A stretch of DNA of 64,000 nucleotides from Agrocybe praecox (GCA_964017145.1 OZ024841.1:372001-436000), one strand, 5' to 3'. Counted from the stretch's first letter, positions 10,985 through 22,705 are shown. The notes: generated by a model not told the origin, from the sequence alone. Translations and numbers: made by a program.

Positions 10985-11333
10985 ATGCCGGTTACAATCT
11001 ATTTTTATTCAGATGTCCAAATTATTTTTAGCGTGGCCTAAGTCTCAGTTCTTTTAGCGGCGTGACCTCGGGTATCTCGGATATGTCCACGTCTATTGGT
11101 CGAGACTGCCATATTTGGCAACTCATGACATTTAAATATACACGGTTTCACAGTAAAAATATCATATATTAGGGACAAGAATATACACCTTATGGGAGCT
11201 CCAAAAAGTAGTCCAAGATGTAGACTAATTAGACCTATATATAATGTACTTTAACAAAGTAACGCGTACCAAAAGATAAATGAAAATTTAAAAAAGATGA
11301 CAAAAGACAGCGAAGAAAAGAAATCACGACGAA
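10985..11333. other. non-coding, subterminal region and 3' flank
   Basis: No ORF is present. The stretch lies between the left terminal repeat and the stop codon of the 812-aa gene and is AT-rich, with a purine-rich block next to that stop. It probably holds the 3' UTR of that gene. Confidence 0.4.
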
Positions 11334-13992
11334 TTAAGCTGTGGTCAATTTCTGCAAAATAAAGGTGAAATCTAATACAGTTTTTTTCCACTTCTTTGTG
11401 TCCTTCTTCTTGAGAACCGAGCCCCAGTAAAGCAAACCGACTACGACAGTAAGAAGGCCGTTAAGCCCTGGTCTTTTCAGGGGTTCCCAATCGCCATCCA
11501 ACGCGGGAATAATATTACCCCCCTTCGCTAACCTCCATTCTGGCTGTAAGGCATGATACCATCGCAGGAAGTCATCCTCGTACTTCTTTGGATTTGTGAT
11601 AGTGGGCGTCCACGAAGAAAGTCCTGGCCGTGCTCGTTGTATCCAATCCTTGAGAGCAACAGGCCGGTGTTGAGCTTTCAAGCGGCTGGTTTCTTGATAC
11701 GAATGCATCTCTTCGAAAGCGCACCAAAGGCTCACAAGGTCCGTCCATTCCTGTCCGAGGCGAATCTCCTCCTCCTTGAGCAATGAAAGAGCCGATTGAA
11801 ACCACAGAGGAGCGTCGACTGTAGGTTTTGCAGGTGTGGGTAAGGAAACCGAGCTCGAACCAGAGTCAACCAGTGATGTGGTAGAATCGACAGCGGGCTG
11901 GGTTGGAGAGCAGGGTGTCGATGAAGATTTCGGAGGGTTTGCTGGAGGAATTGGCAGAGAGGGCGGCACAATGACGGCGTTCGATGCTGGCACCGATCCC
12001 AAACGCGAGTCGCTACGAGCACGCTTTGTAGCTTGTACGGAAGATGACGTGGAAGCATCCAGTTTGCGCTTACGAGAAGGTGAGGAAGGGAGTGATGAAC
12101 GTGCATCGGTGTGCACCAAACTTTGTTCGAGGGAAGATGAAGGGTGGGAAGGGTGTGATGAACGCGCATCGGTGTGCAACGAGCTTTTTTCGAGGGAAGA
12201 TGAAGGGTGGGTTGGGCTGAAAGAAATAGATGCTGGGGGACGCGGTGGTGAACGAGGTGACGGAGGCCGACTTGAATGCAACGATGGGGATCGAGTGCGA
12301 ATTGAACGCGCATCGGTGTGAAACGAGCCTTGTTCGAGGGGGGATGAAGGGTGGGTTGGGGTGAAAGAAATAGATGCTAGGGGACGTGGTGGTGAACGAG
12401 GTGACGGAGGCCGACTTGAATGCAGCGATGGGGATCGAGTGCGAATTATGGGGCCGCCTGACTGAGTTTCCGAGATAGTCTGTTGTAATGGTGAGTTGCT
12501 GTCCGCAATGATCATTGGGGATGAGTTGACGATAGAGGTGTCGTGTGAGGATGACGGTGGCATTTGACTTGGGCTTGGCGATGGCGATACGGTTGGTTTC
12601 GGAAGCGCCATGACTGTTGATGAAGACGAAACGTCGCCTTGAGGAGCATGTTGAGATGTAGCTGAAGTTGGAGTCGGTGAACGATGGCCGGGTGAACTGG
12701 CGGGAACGGATTCGAACATGTCAATAAAGACACCTTCATCCTCCGTTGTCTCCATTGTAATCATGGGGTCAAATCCATCTTCCCGGGGTAGAGCACGGGA
12801 CTTGCATTCGGACGGGGCTGTCAATGTACATGAGAAATGATTTTTTATATTTAAAGTAGCATACTCACTGTAACAAAGCTGTAAAAAAGATCCAAAAGTT
12901 GGTATGATGTGTTTCTTGTAACGCGCGCGTTCGCATTTGCCAAAATTCATCTTCATATCGCCTAACGTCATTCCTGAATGAACGCTTCAATTACGAGTAT
13001 CGTTAAAACATGTATCATGACGAGGGTGCATACTAAATACGTACCTAATGACATTGAGTCGCCCCTCGTGAGCAGGTTCCGGCCCTCCAGCAATAAGTGT
13101 TGCCTTCCACCCAGTCGCCTCGCAGATTAGGTCGAGGATGGGCTTTGCAAAGCCAGCTAAGCCCTGAATACATCTTAACAAGGAGAAATTTAGAAAAAAT
13201 CTTTTATAAAATAGACGACAAACTCACCGTTGACGATCAGCAGGTTCTGTGGATGGCGGAAGGGTGGTATCATGCTCCCACTTGGCCATCAACTCTTGAT
13301 GGTCTTCCTTGGCTTGAGCATCCCAATATTCCTTTTCCTCCTTGTCGAGCTTTTCGAACAACTGACGCGCGATTTTGTCTCGCAAAGCAGCCAAGTCCTG
13401 ACGTCTGGTATTCGCCAACTTTGCGATCCGCCTGGTTTCCGTGTTGATGATATCAGCCTGGGTCTTGCGCCAAGTATTGGCCGCACTTCGTTGTCGAGGT
13501 TTCTTGATGCCAACGCCAGTGAGTTTATGGATGATAATTCGGTATGGATTCTCAGACCCAGATTCCTTAGGGTTGAGGTCGCGATCCTTCGTGTACTGGT
13601 AAGCCAGCCACCTTTTGATTTGCTATTGATTTACGGTAAGCACGTGCTTTTGTTACATATGGTGACATGACACTCACAGCTTTGCGATAGATTATCGTCT
13701 TGCGTCTATCGTCCAACTTCTTCATCGCTGCAACATATTCCTCCGCTGGTAAAGCATTCGGATCTGGGACTTGGGGCTCAGGGTCTGCCGCACTCTCGTT
13801 GATATTCGCAAGAAAATCCGCCGTTGGATCCTGAACGTGTGGCAAATCGACAGGAAATCGTTTGAAGTAACGACGTTGGATGCTGGCCAAGGCGTCGGCG
13901 GCGTAACCTTCCTGGACAGCGCGTGCGTATCCCGATTTCTCATTCAATAGGAACTCCTTCCTCATTCCTCTGAAAGACCCCGGATTGACCAT
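11334..13992 (-). CDS. conserved KDZ-associated accessory protein, 812 aa
   Basis: Five exons on the minus strand (13992-13678, 13622-13228, 13173-13045, 12984-12869, 12817-11334) join in frame with GT..AG introns of 51-60 nt. The N-terminal half (residues 1-290) is well ordered: RKEFLLNEKSGYARAVQEGY, an EIQRRYFKRFP-like block, an IKRWLAYQY block, and CIQGLAGFAKPILDLICEAT followed by GGPEPAHEGRLNVI. The middle (about 330-620) is Ser/Pro-rich with two near-identical tandem copies of an RTRSPSLHSSRPPSPRSP segment. The C-terminus (about 640-800) is again conserved-looking: LWFQSALSLL, W..LV..W..FE, then LQPEWRLAKGG, DWEPLKRPGLNGL and a short hydrophobic LLYWGSVL. From memory this protein recurs in Agaricomycete genomes next to KDZ genes, but its function is unknown to me. 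It may be nuclear given the KRKLD motif. The splice sites are read by eye. Confidence 0.75.
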
Positions 13993-14529
13993 TGTTTATT
14001 TTGCAGAATCAACAAGCGATTGGACGGGATGGGCCGCTGGGTTGGATGGGTTGGGTTGGAATTAGGGAGGGATTGGTTCACGAGAATGGGTTATCCTCAC
14101 TCGCTCAAGCTCAGGTATGACCAACGTATGAGATATATATTCATTATGATCTTTTTTTACAGAGCATACGCCTATCATGTCGGACATTGCCGTTCTCCAA
14201 TGTCGGTCCACCCACACCCATACGTTAACTCAAACACAACGGCGACCGAGTACGTTAAATCAAACACAACGGGGACCACATACGTGGATCGCACTATACC
14301 AACATTGGACCCACACATTAGATCAAGCACAACGGGGACCGTGTACGTTAGATCAAGTACAACGGGGAACGCGTACGTCAAATCAAATCCGACGGGGACC
14401 ATATACACGGATCGCACTATACTACCATCGGAAAAACTTTCTGGAACGGACAACTTAACCGGTACGTCTACCCTGACTCTAGAAAATAAATAAATAGGGA
14501 GCACACTCACAATCTTTTTTCCAGCAAAT
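13993..14529. other. divergent promoter region with tandem repeat
   Basis: The 812-aa gene (-) and the viroplasmin-like gene (+) are transcribed away from each other across this interval. It contains an imperfect 30-bp tandem repeat (14221-14430). One frame of it stays open through 14490 and reads YVKSNTTGT-type 10-residue repeats, so part could be an upstream exon; a pyrimidine tract and CAG stand at about 14509-14524. Confidence 0.45.
14221..14430 (+). repeat. imperfect 30-bp tandem repeat
   Basis: Units such as TACGTTAAATCAAACACAAC followed by GGGGACCACA recur about six times. Two units are replaced by a CGTGGATCGCACTATAC-type variant (14284 and 14405). The period is a multiple of three and reads as a 10-residue repeat in one frame. 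Confidence 0.75.
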
Positions 14530-15896
14530 ATGTGCTTCTCTTTTCGTTACACCTCTCAACATTTCCCTCTCAACCGATCGGCCTCTGCACGTACCCCCCC
14601 TGCAGCTCTAGCGGCACCTGCTGCCGTTGCTGACGGGGGTCTGGATGCTGTTCCCCGCACCCCCAGACATCGCACTTCCCTGTCGGGTCCGCCTTTTGTT
14701 GGGGACGTTCGCGATGATCCTATGGTGCACACTCCGAAGGCTTCAATTCCCTTTCGCCGTTTAGAATGTCCTAGCGCCAATAGCAACTTCGCCGATCATT
14801 CAAATCTCAGATCACCATTTATTCATGCCCAAGATGATGACCTTCGGAGCCCAAGTCCGCTCGATCTAAGCAGCCCAAGTCCGCTCGATCTAAACAGCCC
14901 AAGTTCGCTCTATCTAACCAGCCCACCTACTGGCACCATGGATCTTGACTGGGAAAATGAGCCTCTTATTGGTCAGTCAACTTTTCTTGCCTAATTTTCT
15001 ATGCATATTCTGATCGTACGATTTTCATAGATGAGCTGGAAAGCTTTGACAATGATTATCTCGGGGACCCCCTCGACAACTCGCACCACATCAATACTTC
15101 TTCAATTACCCCACCTCATCCATCTACCCTGAAAGAACCTGAACGTCAGTACCGCGGCCACTACTACTATGTAGTAACAAGAGGGTTAAGCGTTGGGATT
15201 CATAACGTGTGGTATGTTTCAGCCCCAACTCCTTCTTTCGAAATTCTCATTTTTTCCTTTTTGATATTTAGGCTGAAAGCTCGGCAAAGTGCTCATGTAA
15301 AAGGGTCTCGTTTCGGCATGTTTTGCACCTGGCTTGAAGCTTATGAATATTACGATATGGCATTCCTCATTAGTTACGTAGAAATTCTTCCACCGCCTGC
15401 TCGTGTCGACACTCTTCTTCTCCCCGTAAGGCAATCTCGGTACCGATCCCACGTAGGCTCGAACATGGATCCATTCCCCGTTCCTGCCAATGCCCCGGAC
15501 CCGAAACGCTCTCTGGTTGGCTCCTCAATCAGACCATTTCCCCTCCAATCGCCTGTCTTTCGTAAACCCCCCTTGACAACCTTCATGACCACCAGCCCTC
15601 CCCTCGTCCGTCGGTTGTTTCTTCGCCCTAAATCCCCCTCTGTCAAGAGAGTGCAGGATGTTTCCGAAGAATCTGATTCCGATTCACACCTTCCTGCAGC
15701 CAGCAAACCCTTGCTCATTGTCCGTGACAGAATGCGTCGTCGTGAAACATCCTCAAAGGCCGCTTCTCTTTTAGGCAAGCGAACGGCTCCTGAAGAAGAT
15801 CCTGGGATGGATTCCGATGATGAAGCTAGCTCTCGCAAAGCTCTCTATGTTCGTAAAGTTATGAGTAAGAAGTCTAGGTATCAACTCTCATTTTAG
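14530..15896 (+). CDS. protein with RNase H1 N-terminal / viroplasmin-like domain, 415 aa
   Basis: Three exons (14530-14971, 15031-15211, 15272-15896) join in frame. After a Ser/Pro-rich N-terminus with repeated SPSPLDL motifs (residues 110-135), the second and third exons together encode HYYYVVTRGLSVGI, then W..A and a VKGSRFGMFCTWLEAYEYYD block (about residues 198-245). This is the pattern of the small hybrid-binding domain of eukaryotic RNase H1, also found in caulimovirus viroplasmin. No RNase H catalytic domain follows. The C-terminal 160 residues are Ser/Pro-rich with basic patches (RMRRRE, KSKKSR-like) and end at TAG. In this family the domain binds RNA-DNA or double-stranded RNA; a role with the transposon's nucleic acid is an inference. 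The ATG at 14530 is the first in frame, but it follows a CAG preceded by a T tract, so an upstream exon is possible. Confidence 0.7.
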
Positions 15897-16291
15897 TATC
15901 GCTCGCTTTATTTTGGACTCTCGCCTATTATGATTCTTGCCGATCTTCATTTTTTACATACTTTAACCTAATCTTAGCGCCCTATTTTTGTTACGTAGAC
16001 TCCAAATTAATCTTGTTGCCGTGGCTGTATGCCATGCGTGAAAAAATTGATCGGACAAGTTGAGAGCCTCCTGTTTGAGCTAGAGATATGTGGGATCCGT
16101 TGTATAAGTAACCTACAGTGATCTTGATTTTAATTAGAATGATGTACTAGACCCCCTTTTTATGTACCATAATGTATGTTTCGAAATTTGGAAAACATAC
16201 ATATGTTTGATTTGAATGCTCACGAAAACATAAGTCAAGTCAAGAAGATAATTTCATATTGAAGTACAAGACAATTTAATACTTATGTGAC
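15897..16291. other. convergent 3' region
   Basis: The viroplasmin-like gene (+) and the dioxygenase gene (-) end towards each other here. It is AT-rich, holds both 3' UTRs and has no further gene. Confidence 0.5.
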
Positions 16292-17935
16292 TTATGTATG
16301 CGGGTGAAGATCTGTAATAGTTGTAAAAAGAGAAACGCCGAAACGGTATCTTTCATGATGCTTTTTCATAACAGATTCGTATTCCTGAGAAGAAAGAGAA
16401 GCATAATACTTCTCTGCAGTCATGAAATTATTATCCACCCATCGAAAAAGAGCCCCGGCCGTGTATTGGGTAAAGGAATACCTTGATTCATCAGAGGCAA
16501 CACGAACGTTAGAGTGAGCAATAATTACTGATGGTATGAGGATGGTAGAGCCGGGGGGGAACTCGATTACCAAGTGGTAATCCCATAAGATGATATGCCC
16601 GCCCTTGGTGGGGTCAAAAGAACCTAGCGCCGTTATTGCACACATGCCAAAGGGTAGGTTAGCAAAATCACGATGCTTGTAGCAAATAGTGCGACGCCCG
16701 AGATTATAGGATGCAGCAGCGAATACGCTCGAAGTAAAAAGTCTCTTCAAAGATGGATCTTGAGCAAACAGCGCGCCTAATTTCTCGACATAATAGTCGT
16801 ATAATTTTGGCTGCCAACATGCCAGTACCGCTTAATTCGAGTACACAGTCAATACCACAATTGAAGGAAAATCAGTGTAATTCAATACACACACCAGAGG
16901 CAAAACCGGCAGTTCGCTTGAAAAAAGGCATCCCGTTTAGTTCGTCAATGATAGCCGAGTTGGCTACGTTGTTGTTCAGATTTCTCGGGTTCTTCTGCCC
17001 ACCACCATGCGATACACCACAGCGCAATGCAGTGAATGCCCCGCGTCTGTGTTCCTTTTTACTTGTTGGGATCTTGCACCGCCCTCGCATTGCTTCAAGC
17101 ACCTCTGCAGCCTGTCGATGTAACTCTGGCCAAGCGGCATCGTCTGGACGGCCAGCTAGAATACCTACGACGTGATCCTCAGCGTCGATAATGGGCTTGG
17201 TCTGTCTGGGAGGCTTTGGTAAATATAGGAAAGAAAGAGAAGAAAGAAAGAGGCTTACTTTCCATCCCATCTCTGTAGCCTGAATTTCAACTTTGAATCT
17301 GGTCCTACAACGTCGTCCAGGGAGTATTCTGTCTCGTCCACGTCGCCGTCGTCACGGGCAACAAATCCGGTGCTGGTAACGAAGCCATCAATGGCTTTTG
17401 CGCTCGTCTCAATCGCGCTTTCACTCGTTGCGTATTTCTTCCTCACTTCTTCACGCACTACGTAGTGGCCGTATTCCATGCTCCGTTCCGTTTCACGCGC
17501 TTTTCGGCGATTTGCTTTGCTTTTTGCTTTTTTCTCTTTCTTACGCTCGGCTTTCTTCTGTGCTGCGGTTCGTGGAGGATGAAAATCAGAAGAACCATTA
17601 TCGGGTTGTGATGTCGAGAGGGCCGAGGGTAGGGGTGATGGTGGGGGGCTAGGTTCAGGCGATGTCAAGGGAGAGAGGGAAAATTCCAACGGAGCGAGCG
17701 ATGTGCATGGTAGGACAGGCGATAACTCGGGCGAGGAGAGTGGGGAAAGCCCAAACAAGGCTTCGTACTCGTCCGACGAATCAGTTCCTGAGGTAAGAGT
17801 CGCGTTTTCCTGACAGAGACAGTTTCTTAACGAAGTTTCAAGGTCGAAACCTGGGTTCGAGATAGGGACAGTTGCACAGCCAGCTACGGCAAGCCTGAAC
17901 GCCATAGCGAATTGTCTCTGTTGAACAGAGTGCAT
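16292..17935 (-). CDS. TET/JBP-like 2OG-Fe(II) dioxygenase, 508 aa
   Basis: Three exons (17935-17259, 17205-16895, 16830-16292) join in frame. The N-terminal 160 residues are Ser/Pro-rich, followed by a strongly basic nuclear-type segment (KKAERKKEKKAKSKANRRKA). The rest has the double-stranded beta-helix order of the TET/JBP class: KHRDFANLPFGMCAITALG with the metal-binding HxD (about H382, D384), GGHIILWDYHLVIEFPPGS, the distal histidine in PSVIIAHSNV (about H435) and the 2-oxoglutarate-binding arginine in SRYSFTQY (about R446). All key residues are present, so it may be active. Enzymes of this class oxidise 5-methylcytosine in DNA. The exact substrate here is inferred, as the fungal branch is diverse. 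The gene lies convergent with the viroplasmin-like gene and divergent from the transposase across 495 bp, a layout consistent with KDZ-borne TET/JBP genes. Confidence 0.75.
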
Positions 17936-18430
17936 CAGTATGTTTATCTCGATAAGAGAGGAATGTTTAAATTTAGAAAGGTGGCATCCCCTCCAAAGAA
18001 TGTTGGTTGCAAGTAGGAGAACCTAGCGTATTTCCGGGCTCGGATATTTCTTAGCCCTGCTAAATGCAATCCAACACCTTGAAGAAAGGATGCTTCGGCC
18101 AGAACTGTACAGCCAAGGATGATGGAATAACAGGAATTTGTTTACTTACCAAGTTTAGATCGAGCGGCCAAAGTCGCGTACTCTCGAAGGTCAAGAGTCA
18201 AGAATAGTAAGGATTAAGAAGAAAGACCAAGTAAGATTGAGTTAGATTGAGCAGTCAATGTCGAGCGTTGAACGCTGAACGTTGAACGGAACACATTTGA
18301 ACTTTGAATATTTGAAAAATCCATACGCGTCACGCACATGACCTCTGTTTCTATTAACAGATTGATTGACTTCGATTGGAATTCACGCGTCACGACTTGA
18401 TACCATCTGACTTGATACCATCATTCTGCC
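17936..18430. promoter_or_regulatory. divergent promoter region of dioxygenase and transposase
   Basis: This 495-bp interval separates two genes transcribed outward. It contains short direct repeats: ACTTGATACCATC twice within 18394-18424 and AACGTTGAAC-type words near 18262-18290. No TATA box stands out. Shared regulation of the two genes is an inference. Confidence 0.45.
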
Positions 18431-21400
18431 ATGTCCCAAGTGCGTCAGAAACGCCGTCGAGTTGAAGAAATAACACATGCGTACCGCGACTCTGTACCAA
18501 TATCCCAGGATGACTACGGACTGGTGCATGCTAGCGAAGCAACTACACTCAGTACAGGTCATGTTTCTCGTACGGAACGGTCGCCGCAGCGCAGCACAAC
18601 TTGGAATTCCACAACATGGATCACACCTGACGATCCGGAGTACGCTCTCGATCCAGATGGCGAGTGGTATGATGAAGCGGTTACGGCGAACATTGGCGAG
18701 GAAATATCCATTCCTCAGCTGATTCCGAAAAGGAGAAAAAGGAAGCACAACAGTCACCTATCGGTAAGCAGGCGCAAATATTCATCGAAATATCCACTCA
18801 CGATTCTACAGCGTCGCCCTCACGTCGTTTGGAAGACGCTTCATCGACAGTCCTATCTAGAGGAAATGACGCGTATGGACGGACGAGGGGATTTCTTATA
18901 TTCAAACCAATGCAGTGACTGTGTTTCTCGAAAGGCTACGACACCCGGAATCCCTCAATACAGGTGCTTAGAATGCTTCCTCCCGGATCTGCTATGTGCA
19001 ACGTGTTGTGTTCGACGACATAGACTTCACCCCTTGCATTGGATTCAGGTATGATTTTACCTGTTTTTTTTTGTGACCTGTACTTACTCTCTCCGAAGCA
19101 CTGGGATGGGCAGACGTTCAAACGGATCTCTTTGAAAGATATTGGTTTCAAGCTTCAACTAAACCACGGTAGCTTGCACTGCGAAAACCCCATCAGCTGT
19201 CATTCGCAAATGCTGGTCCTACACACGAATGGAATTCATAACGTCTCCATCCAATACTGTGGGTGCAGTCGCGCTATTCCTCACCACCTCCAGCTCCTTC
19301 GATGCGGGCTATACCCAGCTTCCCAGGTTGTAGTCAGGACCTGCGCCTCCTTCTCGTTATTACGACTACTTCACATGTTTTCCCTCACGACAAAAGCATC
19401 GACGTACGACTTCTATCGGGCACTGGAAAAGCTATCGGATAATACGGGATTATCGAAACCAAGATACCGATACAAGTCTTTGATGAGGATGAACCTTCAG
19501 TGGCGGCATTTGAAGCTGTTGAAACGGGGAGGGAGGGCAAATGACAAGACCGGCGCAAATGGCACACAAAATGGCGAATTGGCCCTTCGATGTCCATCTT
19601 GCCCTTATCCTCTCATAAATTTACCTGTGGACTGGCAGTCAATTAGCCCAGAACTCAGGTATGTTACTCATCGCAACGCTTTCGAAATATACTAATCACA
19701 CCTATTAGATTTCTGTACGGAGCTATCATATGTATGGACGCGAACTTTCGACTCAAGAACCAACTGGTTTCCAACTACTCGCAGGATCCTGGGCTAGGAA
19801 TTGGGTGGGGATTCATGATAGATCGAGGGCCGTACGAGCGGTATGTTTTGAGTAGGGCGAACGACGACGATGTGTGTATCATAATTGAAGAACTTTTTTG
19901 TTTTACCTGCTAATTCTATTATTCAGATAAGTACTTGTGTCGGACTTCAAGCTCTTGCAAAGGCAAACACGAAATTCTCCCATGGATTGCGTTACACCGG
20001 GGTTGGGGCTGCGGTATGCGGTCAATCAGAAATGTTGCTTCCTCAAGCGGTAGGAAACTTGCAGAAGGGTGAAAGGTACGTAAAGAATTTTCACGTTACG
20101 CAAATCGACCTGACTCATTTCATTAGATACGCAAATATGGATTATGTTTTTGGGTCAGCCATGCGCTTCGTTCTTGTGCCAAACATCGTGATTAGCTACG
20201 ACATCTCATGCCAATGGTTCGTCAATTTACACAAGCGAATATCCGAACATTGGCCCGAAGAAATCAAAATACCTGAATCAACCAAGCTCGTACCGGCTAT
20301 CCCCAAACTTCACGAACCGATGCACGGAACCGCGAATCATCAAGTTTACTCCCTCAACTTTATACCTGGTGTTGGCAAGTCCGACTGCGAATGCCCAGAA
20401 CATGTATGGGCCCCTCATAACCCCCTTGGAAATTGTACGAAGTCTCAAAGCCCAGGGTCCAGGCACGACGTATTGGACGACCACTTCAATTTTTGGAACT
20501 GGGAAAAATATACAAAAATCGGACTCACTCTGGCACGAAAGTACCGAATAGCAGTCGCCGAAAGAAATTTACAAGTGGAAGCGCATCGCGGGCTTTCTGA
20601 CTCGATTCGCAAGCAAACGATCAATGGCACTGCAGACTTGGAGAAGAATAAGGCATTGCTTGCCAACTGGGAGATGATGTGTGCACAATGGGATTCAGAG
20701 GAGTTTCCAAAAAACTCCAAAAATCCCTATCAGAATGATGATCTTCGTACGTGTACCATTCTTCGCTCTTCGCTCTTCACTTTTTATTTTTGGTTAATCT
20801 TTTCTCGTTACAGTTATAACTGAGAAGCAAGTGAGGAAGGAGCTCGGCGATGAAGAAGAGGAGCGCATCCGCAAAGGAGGCATCTCATGGCACACAACCA
20901 GTGCCGCAGGTTTTATTTCTTTGGCTTTGGACTTGGAAGATTCGCAGTAAGTAATTTTATTCGAAAATTCTGGGCATCATTAATCATTCGCACTCAAGAC
21001 GCAGACTTAAGCGACTGAGTAAGACGTCAGGAAGTACGTCTAGCTCAGAAGGATCTCTCGTTGAGCAACGCAATTGTCTCCGCACTCGCATTCGTGCCTG
21101 GCAGCAATTACATCCCATCTATATGCCCAGCCTCTTACTCTACCAATCCACATTACCCAACTCCCTTGCTAATTCCTTGGATTCTATGCCAGAGGACATC
21201 AAACTATGGCTTCCTTCTGACATTCCCTCAAGTGAACGAAACCGCGTCTGCATAGAGTGTTTACCAAAAATTGAAAGTCATCTTCGCATCGCCCAGTGCA
21301 GTGATTCTTTGGATAACGTTCGCCACATCCTCAAGATAAAAAGCCGAATGGTTTCCTTCAAAAATAAAAACATTCGTGGTCAAAGAGACGGAACCCGATC

Positions 21401-22244
21401 ACGCGCTATCATCGATCGTGTTCATGAACGGGCAAGAGCAGCAGCCGAGAAGTATCGAACTGCCAGAAAGGCTAGATTATTGCTAGATGGTCCAGGGCCT
21501 TGGGAAAAGGACTTTCGATTGCTGGAGGACGGGGACATTCGCTCATATCAAGACCCAAACCGTCTACGTCCGCGACCAGGCCGACAAGGTATCTTTGAAG
21601 ACGACGACCCAGCAAGTTCTACTCATTCATCCTCTTCAATGCGAGCATGCGAAGATACGGCGATGGGAGAGAGTGATACATTCTCCCTCTTCAATGAAGT
21701 ACGAAGTCGACGAGACGGCACCGGCGAGACACGTAGAACGATGTCGTGGATATGGTTAACCAACAACGTCGATCATTCAGATGGGTCTGATGATATCCTA
21801 CGAACCGAATGGGCGAAAAGCCGCGCACGAGCTGCAAGAAGCCGAGAAGAGGTCCTTTTACTCAGGGAAGAAATGCGCCGAGTCCTGGTGTTTCTCGAGT
21901 GGAAAGCCAATGAATGGAAGACGATGGCTAATCAAGACATTGGTGGATCCCCCGAGCTCATCGAAGGAAGGAAAGCCTTCGCATTGAGACAAGCAAATAT
22001 ACAACGGTCCCTGTCAATTCGTTTCCAGAAACTGTGGAGCAAACCATTACATGAAATGGTACAAGATCCTTCCGAAAATGAAACAGGCAGTCCAGATGGA
22101 TTTTCGCAAACCACAGCCAGAAGAGGGGACGACGGCGACGGCGAGGAAGACCACGACGAAGACGACGACGACGACGACGACGACGAGAATCAGTACGAGC
22201 GCCTTCATGAAGAAGCCCTGGATGAAGATGATCTCCAGGACTGA
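18431..22244 (+). CDS. CxC2-KDZ transposase, 1162 aa, apparently intact
   Basis: Seven exons (18431-19048, 19099-19658, 19709-19871, 19927-20075, 20127-20746, 20814-20946, 20999-22244) give one frame from ATG to TGA. The start MSQVRQKRRRVEE is typical. A CxC2-type cysteine cluster (C161, C164, C179, C182, C189, C192 and HRLHPLHWIQ) is followed by a LGH-like zinc region and then the KDZ DDE core: D403 in CMDANFRLKNQ, D522 in ISYDISCQW and E588 in DCECPEHVWAPHNPLG, then RHDVLDDHFNFWNWEK. The C-terminal region is helical and charged, ending in a run of aspartates (22160-22188). All catalytic residues are present. A 48-nt GTAAGC..CTACAG segment at 18763-18810 is in frame and may be a further intron, which would give 1146 aa. 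The protein should excise and insert the element flanked by the 10704/22705 repeats. Confidence 0.9.
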
Positions 22245-22416
22245 TTTCACCATTCCTTTCCCGCCGTTTTTCTGATCACTTTTTGTGCTGCTTTTTTTCT
22301 ATCCCTCTGCCTAGAATAATTCATGAATATTACTAATATTAGTTGCACAGCCGCCGCTCTGATGCCACGTGTATTATTCGGACCGAGGTCAGTCTATAAA
22401 TAGTGTTTACTCATTT

Positions 22417-22705
22417 ATTTTCGAACGTCATCCAAAATCCATCTCGCCAATCCACCCTTTCTGTATGTTTTATTGTGAGGGAAACAACACCAATATGTCG
22501 GAATATATTTATAGATTCAATATGTCTTTTTTCCGCACCGAAAACATCAATGTTTTCATCGTAAATAAGCGAAATACACAAAAAAACAACCACCGAGGCC
22601 AAAATAAAAATATTTTGTTTGTCCATGTATATCCAACCAGACGGAAAAGGACATCCACGGAAACTGCCACACCAGGCAGGTTCCATTTAGGATATATGGT
22701 TAGTG
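22417..22705 (-). repeat. right terminal inverted repeat of the 12-kb KDZ element
   Basis: Its reverse complement is collinear with 10704-10984, including the outermost CACTA and the word GGATGACGTTCGAAAA near the inner end. It starts 170 bp after the transposase stop codon. Confidence 0.7.

Larger units (their letters stand above)
10704..22705. mobile_element. KDZ DNA transposon, 12.0 kb, four genes incl. TET/JBP-like dioxygenase
   Basis: The element is bounded by long imperfect inverted repeats beginning CACTA and followed by an ATATATCC word (10704 onward; reverse complement ends at 22705). Inside are an 812-aa accessory gene (-), a viroplasmin-like domain gene (+), a TET/JBP-like dioxygenase (-) and the CxC2-KDZ transposase (+). 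All four open reading frames splice cleanly in my reconstruction. Adjacent genes are convergent or divergent, so there are two divergent promoter regions (13993-14529 and 17936-18430). I see no clear target-site duplication next to the ends (GTA on the left, CTG on the right). An association of TET/JBP genes with KDZ transposons in Agaricomycetes is established. That these four genes form one unit here is inferred from the shared terminal repeats. Confidence 0.75.

Noticed and set aside
22047..22253. Minus-strand ORF with a Val-rich hydrophobic stretch
   Set aside because: It is the antisense of the aspartate run at the end of the KDZ transposase.
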